Positions 13,801 to 21,600 of a stretch of DNA of 64,000 nucleotides are shown here, piece after piece. The stretch's first letter is position 1. Every line of letters starts with the position of its first letter. The notes under the pieces were generated by a model. The model was not told where the DNA came from and made no database searches. It worked only from the letters and a program-made list of their open reading frames with translations. Source of the DNA: Anadara kagoshimensis (lineage: Eukaryota > Mollusca > Bivalvia > Arcoida > Arcidae). The stretch lies in assembly GCA_021292105.1 (NCBI GenBank), contig CM037863.1, positions 8,706,085-8,770,084 of the forward strand, in the 5' to 3' direction. The position numbers and the translations under genes are program-made.

Positions 13801-16800
13801 TTGCCATGTTTCACTTTTTACAACTGGATTTTTATTTCCTTACAATTTTGAAAAAGCATATTGCATCGTTGCCGAATTTGAGAGTATACGATGGGGGATT
13901 AAGATTCAAAACGAGCATGTTGACTCATCTCCACAAAGCAATCATGATTATATACTACTGTTTTTCAATAAATTGAGTGCACATGGTTTTTATTATTTAT
14001 TTATTTCAATTGAAAATATTTCCATTAAACTATCGATAAATTGCATTTTAAATGCATTGACCTACCCAAATTATATTTTTAAATTACAAAAAGGTACCCA
14101 GTTCTCCTGTACATAGAGAAATTTTTGGAAAATTTGAAAATTTGACGAAGTTTATACGTAATAGTAACTAACCAAGTCAGAGGGGTTCATCAATTTGAAA
14201 CACATGGGCACGTACGTTTAGTGATCCCGAACCGCGAAGCGGTGAGAGATTACGAGCACGTGTCCATGTGTCCATACCCCGACGACGAGGTTCGTAACTG
14301 ACTTACACGATGACAATAATACAGTTCAAAATAATGTGTACAAAATAAAAAAAATGAAATTAATTGTTTAAAATATACTAGAGTATAACAATAATTTCAT
14401 ATAGTTTAATAAATAAATAAATGAATAAATCAAGAGTTTGCCAAGTAAATTAAAGAAAATTCATTCATAAAAAAATATTATAGCCAGTAACCATTCATAC
14501 AGCAGTTTAAAAATATTGCAATTGATTATTTCATTTAAAATACATGATCAAACTCTAGTATCATTTTCGAAAAAGAGAATCATGAAGGAAGAAAATTATA
14601 AAGCAAATACTAAATATATGTCTCCCTTTTAACACCTCTTAGTCGTAAGTTTTACTCTGGCCCAATCGATAGCAAGCCTGCTTCGCGGGCTATGACGTCA
14701 ACTCGTATAGAATCTGTATCAATGTGTATCAATTTTCCCGCAATATTACGTCATGTCCCGCAACAGAGGTCACGTGATCATCTGAGATACGCCAATCTCG
14801 CATGAAGGGCGCGGTGGCCTACTGGATAAGACGTCAGACTTGAAATCCAGGGTCTCTCATCGCTGGGAGTTCGAGTCCCGCTCGGACCACATGTGGGAAA
14901 GTGAATTTTCCTTACCGTTGGCCTTTACTGATTCACCTGGTATCAGTATAATGGACTGGGGGAGTGGTACGCTTGTCTGCGGCGAACTGACTCTGTGAGC
15001 TAGCACGGTAAAGTCGTTCTGAGTGCGCGCTAGTACAAAGCAGACCATACAACACACTCGCACTTCACATGCATACACAATGTTCATATATTTATCCATA
15101 GAGATTAATTAAATAGTTCTCGTCGCAAATAGCTGAAAAATTGCTGATGCGACGTTAAGCAACATTCAACCAACCAACCAACCGATCTCGCATGGCTAAA
15201 AACCCTATATCATACGAGCAGATGTGGAAAAAATGGCGCCAAGGTACAAAATATTTATTAAAAGAAAGAGAAATGACATTTCTGCTCATGATATTTCAAG
15301 TGGTAATGACCGTTAAAATACCATGATCAGAATGTCATTTCTTAAATGGAATACCTTGTACTAATGCAACTACGTACGGAATACCTTGTACCTAGATTTA
15401 CGCTTGAATACAACTACATACGGAATACCTTGTACTTAGATTTACGCTTGAATTCAACTACGTATGATATACCTTGTACTCAGATTTATGCTTGAATTCA
15501 ACTACCCATGAAATACCTTGTACTTAGATATACGCTTAAATTCAACTACGCAAGGAATACTTAGTACTTAGATTTACGCTTGAATTCAACTACATACGGA
15601 ATAACTTGTACTTAGATTTACGCTTGAATTCAGCTATCAATGGAATACCTTGTACTCACATTTACCCTTGAATTCAACTACATACGGAATACCTTGTGCT
15701 TAAATTTACACTTGAATTCAACTACATATGGAATACCTTGTACTTAGATTTATGCTTGAATTCAACTACATATGGAATACCTTGTACTTAGATTTATGCT
15801 TGAATTTAACTACATATGGAATACCTTGTACTTAGATTTATGCTTGAATTCAACTACCTATGGAATACCTTGCACTTAGATTTACATACGGAATACCTTG
15901 TACTCACATTTACGCTTGAATTCAACTACATACGGAATACCTTGTGCTTAAATTTACACTTGAATTCAACTACCTATGGAATACCTTGTACTTAGATTTA
16001 CATACGGAATACCTTGTACTCACATTTACGCTTGAATTCAACTACATACGGAATACCTTGTGCTTAAATTTACACTTGAATTTAACTACATACGGAATAC
16101 CTTGTACTTAGATTTATGCTTGAATTCAACTACATACGGAATACCTTGTGCTTAAATTTACACTTGAATTCAACTACCTATGGAATACCTTGTACTTAGA
16201 TTTACGCTTGAATTCAACTACATACGGAATACCTTGTGCTTAAATTTACACTTGAATTTAACTACATACGGAATACCTTGTACTTAGATTTATGCTTGAA
16301 TTCAACTACATACGGAATACCTTGTGCTTAAATTTACACTTGAATTCAACTACCTATGGAATACCTTGTACTTAGATTTATGCTTGAATTCAACTACATA
16401 TGGAATACCTTGTACTTAGATTTATGCTTGAATTTAACTACATACGGAATACCTTGTACTTAGATTTATGCTTGAATTCAACTACCTATGGAATACCTTG
16501 TACTTAGATTTATGCTTGAATTCAACTACCTATGGAATACCTTGTACTTAGATTTACATACGGAATACCTTGTACTCACATTTACGATTGAATTCAACTA
16601 CCAATGGAATACATTGTACTTAGATTTACGAATTCAACTACCAATGGAATACCTAGTACTTAAATTTACACTTGAATTCAACTACATACGGAATACCTTG
16701 TACTTAGATTTATGCTTGAATTCAACTACGTATAGAATACCTTGTACTTAAATTTACACTTGAATTCAACTACATATAGAATACCTTGTACTTAGATTTA

Positions 16801-18571
16801 TGCTTGAATTCAACTACGTATGGAATACCTTGTACTTAGATTTACGCTTGAATTCAACTACATACGGAATACCTTGCACTCAGATTTACGCTTGAATTCA
16901 ACAACCTATGGAATACCTAGTACTTAAATTTACACTTGAATTCAACTACATACGGAATACCTTGTACTTAGATTTACGCTTGAACTTAACTAACAATGGA
17001 ATACCTTGTACTTAGATTTATGCTTGAATACCTTGTACTCACATTTACGCTTGAATTCAACTACATACTGAATACCTTGTGCTTAAATTTACACTTGAAT
17101 TCAACTATATATGGAATACCTTGTACTTAGATTTACGCTTAAATTCAACTACCTATGGAATACCTAGTACTTAGATTTACGCTTGAATTCGACTACATAC
17201 GGAATACCTTGTGTCTAGATTTACGCTTGAATTCAACTACATACGAAATACCAAGTACCTAAATTAACGCTTGAATTCAACTACCAATGGAATACCTTGT
17301 ACTTAGATTTACGCTTGAATTCAACTACATATGGAATACCTTGTACTTAGATTTACGCTTGAATTCGACTACATACGGAATACCTTGTGTCTAGATTTAC
17401 GCTTGAATTCGACTACATACGGAATACCTTGTGTCTAGATTTACGCTTGAATTCAACTACATACGAAATACCAAGTACCTAAATTAACGCTTGAATTCAA
17501 CTACCAATGGAATACCTTGTACTTAGATTTACGCTTGAATTCAACTACATATAGAATACCTTGTACTTAGATTTACGCTTAAATCAACTACCTATGGAAT
17601 ACCTTGTACCTAGATTTATGCTTGAATTCAACTACGTATGGAATACCTTGTACTTAGATTTATGCTTGAATTCAACTACGTATGGAATACCTTGTACTTA
17701 GATTTATGCTTGAATTCAACTACATATGGAATACCTTGTACTTAGATTTATGCTTGAATTCAACTACATATGGAATACCTTGCACTTAGATTTATGCTTG
17801 AATTGAACTACGTATGGAATACCTTGTACTTAGATTTATGCTTGAATTCAACTACATATGGAATACCTTGCACTTAGATTTATGCTTGAACTCAACTACG
17901 TATGGAATACCTTGTACTTAGATTTATGCTTGAATTCAACTACGTATGGAATACCTTGTACTTAGATTTATGCTTGAATTCAACTACGTATGGAATACCT
18001 TGTACTTAGATTTATGCTTGAATTCAACTACATATGGAATACCTTGCACTTAGATTTATGCTTGAACTCAACTACGTATGGAATACCTTGCACTTAGATT
18101 TATGCTTGAATTGAACTACGTATGGAATACCTTGTACTTAGATTTATGCTTGAATTCAACTACATATGGAATACCTTGCACTTAGATTTATGCTTGAACT
18201 CAACTACGTATGGAATACCTTGTACTTAGATTTATGCTTGAATTCAACTACGTATGGAATACCTTGTACTTAGATTTATGCTTGAATTCAATTACACATG
18301 GAATACTTAGTACTTAGATTTATGCTTGATTTCAACTACTGCAAATTTTACCATAAAACTTTCTAAAATATATTGAAACAGTAATGGTTTATTCTTAATA
18401 AAGTTATGTACCATGCATTTCGAATAAATTTACTTTTGTTGGGTAAGATGTGTTCGACAAAATACAATTTTGTCTTTTTTCACATTTTAAACATCATTTG
18501 AGATTTTCAAATACTTATGTTGATCACACACTTCGAAACATCACGGGTGACAACCACGTGACTAATTTTGA

Positions 18572-18623
<52 letters not shown>

Positions 18624-21600
18624 TCCGAAACCTCACAGGTGACAATCACGTGAATTATGTTGATCACACACTCCGGAACATCACGGGTGTTAATCGCGTG
18701 ACTTATGTTGATGAAACACTTTAAAACCTCACGGATGACAATCATGTGACTTATGTTGATCATAAACTCCAAAACCTCACGGGTGACTGACTAATGTTTG
18801 TCACACTCCATAATTTCACAGGTGAAAATTATTTTACTTCTGTTGACCATTTACACATCCTTTGTACTCCTCATGTATCGACAAAGAGTCCAGTAAAACA
18901 TTGTTATAATGTCCCCGATAATATTGAAACCTCATTTATTACTGCATAATACAATAAAAGGCCACACACAATTAAAACAATATATAGTGCGTCAAGTTTG
19001 ACCTGGCCTTTTGACTTTTATTTTAAATATTAGATTGGGCTAATATATTGTGTGATTTAGGTAACACAGCTTGTTTCATTACCATAAACACCTGATACCC
19101 AGTATTATTATCATCTAAACTTTACATAGACCCTAAATTGCACAATGGATATGCATGTTTGAATATTAAAATTAAAGGTCAAACGGCCAGGTCAAACTTG
19201 GCGCACTAATATACAGTGACATGGTGTTTATTGCACAATATAACTAGTCATTCAGTTATCATTTGATACATAGTCAACACTTCCCTGTGCCTGGCGCAGA
19301 CCACTTGATGACAATAAACAAAAAATTCCCGGAAAACACACATCAAAGTAATCAAGTACCTGTAAGGGCTTATGGCGTGATGCAGCATCTTAATAATATG
19401 CATCTGATGGCACAAAATTTGTCCAAAAAAACAAATATAGAGTTTGCTGCATTTCTTCCGCAATCGTTTTGATCTCCCGCCTTAACCTTTCTCGAAAAAC
19501 CATTTAACAAATTTATATAAAACTTGACAGAAACAAAGTTTGAGTGAGTAGCAACTGGCTATTCGTGTTTCAGCCAGCACATCGTTGGGGGAATTCCCAG
19601 TCCGGGTTCGTTTGGTGGATGGTGGGCGGAGCTTAGCCAGGCACCAATTACTTTCAATGTAACATTCGCTCCTTCGTTATCGTATCTTCGCTCCATCGAG
19701 TCATAGTAGCCTCGCTCCTTCGTTATCGTATCATCGCTTCATCAGATCATAGTAACCTCGCTCCTTCGCCATCGTATCTTCGCTTCATCGGGTCATAGTA
19801 ACCTCGCCCCTACGCCATCGTATCTTCGCTCCATCGGGTCACAGTAACCTCGCTTCTTTGTCATCGTATCTTCGCTCCATCGAGTCATAGTAACATCGCT
19901 CCTTCGTTATCGTATCTTCGCTCCATCGAGTCATAGTAACATCGCTCCTTCGTTATCGTATCTTCGCTACATCGAGTCATAGTAACATCGCTCCTTCGTT
20001 ATCGTATCTTCGCTCCATCGAGTCATAGTAACATCGCTCCTTCGTTATCGTATCTTCGCTCCATCGAGTCATAGTAACTTCGCTCATTTGCCATCGTATC
20101 TTCGCTCCATCGAGTCATAGTAACATCGCTCCTTTGCCATCGTATCTTCGCTCCATCGAGTCATAGTAACATCGCTCCTTCGTCATCGTGTCTTCGCTCC
20201 ATCGAGTCATAGTAACATCGCTCCTTCGCCATCGTATCTTCGCTCCATTGGGTCATAGTAACATCGCTTCTTTGTCATCGTATCTTCGCTCCATCAAGTC
20301 ATAGTAACATCGCTCCTTCGTTATCGTATCTTCGCTCCATCGAGTCATAGTAACCTCGCTCCTTCGTTATCGTATCTTCGCTCCATCGAGTCATAGTAAC
20401 ATCGCTCCTTCGTTATCCTATCTTCGCTCCATCGAGTCATAGTAACATCGCTCCTTCGCTATCGTATCTTCGCTCCATCGAGTCATAGTAACATCGCTCC
20501 TTCGTCATCGTATCTTCGCTCCATCGAGTCATAGTAACATTGCTCCTTCGCCATCGTATCTTCGCTCCATCGAGTCATAGTAACATCGCTTTTTCGTCAT
20601 CGTGTCTTCGCTCCATCGAGTCATAGTAACATCGCTCCTTCGTTATCGTATCTTCGCTACTTCGAGTCATAGTAACATCGCTCCTTCGTTATCGTATCTT
20701 CGCTCCATCGAGTCATAGTAACATCGCTCCTTCGTTATCGTATCTTCGCTCCATCGAGTCATAGTAACTTCGCTCCTTTGCCATCGTATCTTCGCTCCAT
20801 CGAGTCATAGTAACATCGCTCCTTCGCCATCGTATCTTCGCTCCATCGAGTCATAGTAACATCGCTCCTTCGTCATCGTGTCTTCGCTCCATCGAGTCAT
20901 AGTAACATCGCTCCTTCGCCATCGTATCTTCGCTCCATTGGGTCATAGTAACATCGCTCCTTCGTTATCGTATCTTCGCTCCATCGAGTCATAGTAACAT
21001 CGCTCCTTCGTTATCGTATCTTCGCTCCATCGAGTCATAGTAACATCGCTCCTTCGTTATCGTATCTTCGCTCCATCGAGTCATAGTAACATCGCTCCTT
21101 CGTTATCGTATCTTCGCTTCATCGAGTCATAGTAACTTCGCTCCTTTGCCATCGTATCTTCGCTCCATCGAGTCATAGTAACATCGCTCCTTCGTTATCG
21201 TATCTTCGCTCCATCGAGTCATAGTAACTTCGCTCCTTTGCCATCGTATCTTCGCTCCATCGGGTCATAGTAACCTCGCTCCTTCTTTATCGTATCTTCG
21301 CTCCATCGAGTCAAAGAAACATCGCTCCTTTGCCATCGTATTTTCGCTCCATCGAGTCATAGTAACATCGCTCCTTCGTCATCGTGTCTTCGCTCCATCG
21401 AGTCATAGTAACATCGCTCCTTCGCCATCGTATCTTCGCTCCATTGGGTCATAGTAACATCGCTTCTTTGTCATCGTATCTTCGCTCCATCAAGTCATAG
21501 TAACATCGCTCCTTCGTTATCGTATCTTCGCTCCATCGAGTCATAGTAACCTCGCTCCTTCGTTATCGTATCTTCGCTCCATCGAGTCATAGTAACATCG

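Noticed and set aside
16488-16751. Plus-strand open frame of 87 codons with repeated MEYLVL-type units
   Set aside because: By-product of the 44-bp array. The unit is not a multiple of three and the frame breaks quickly.
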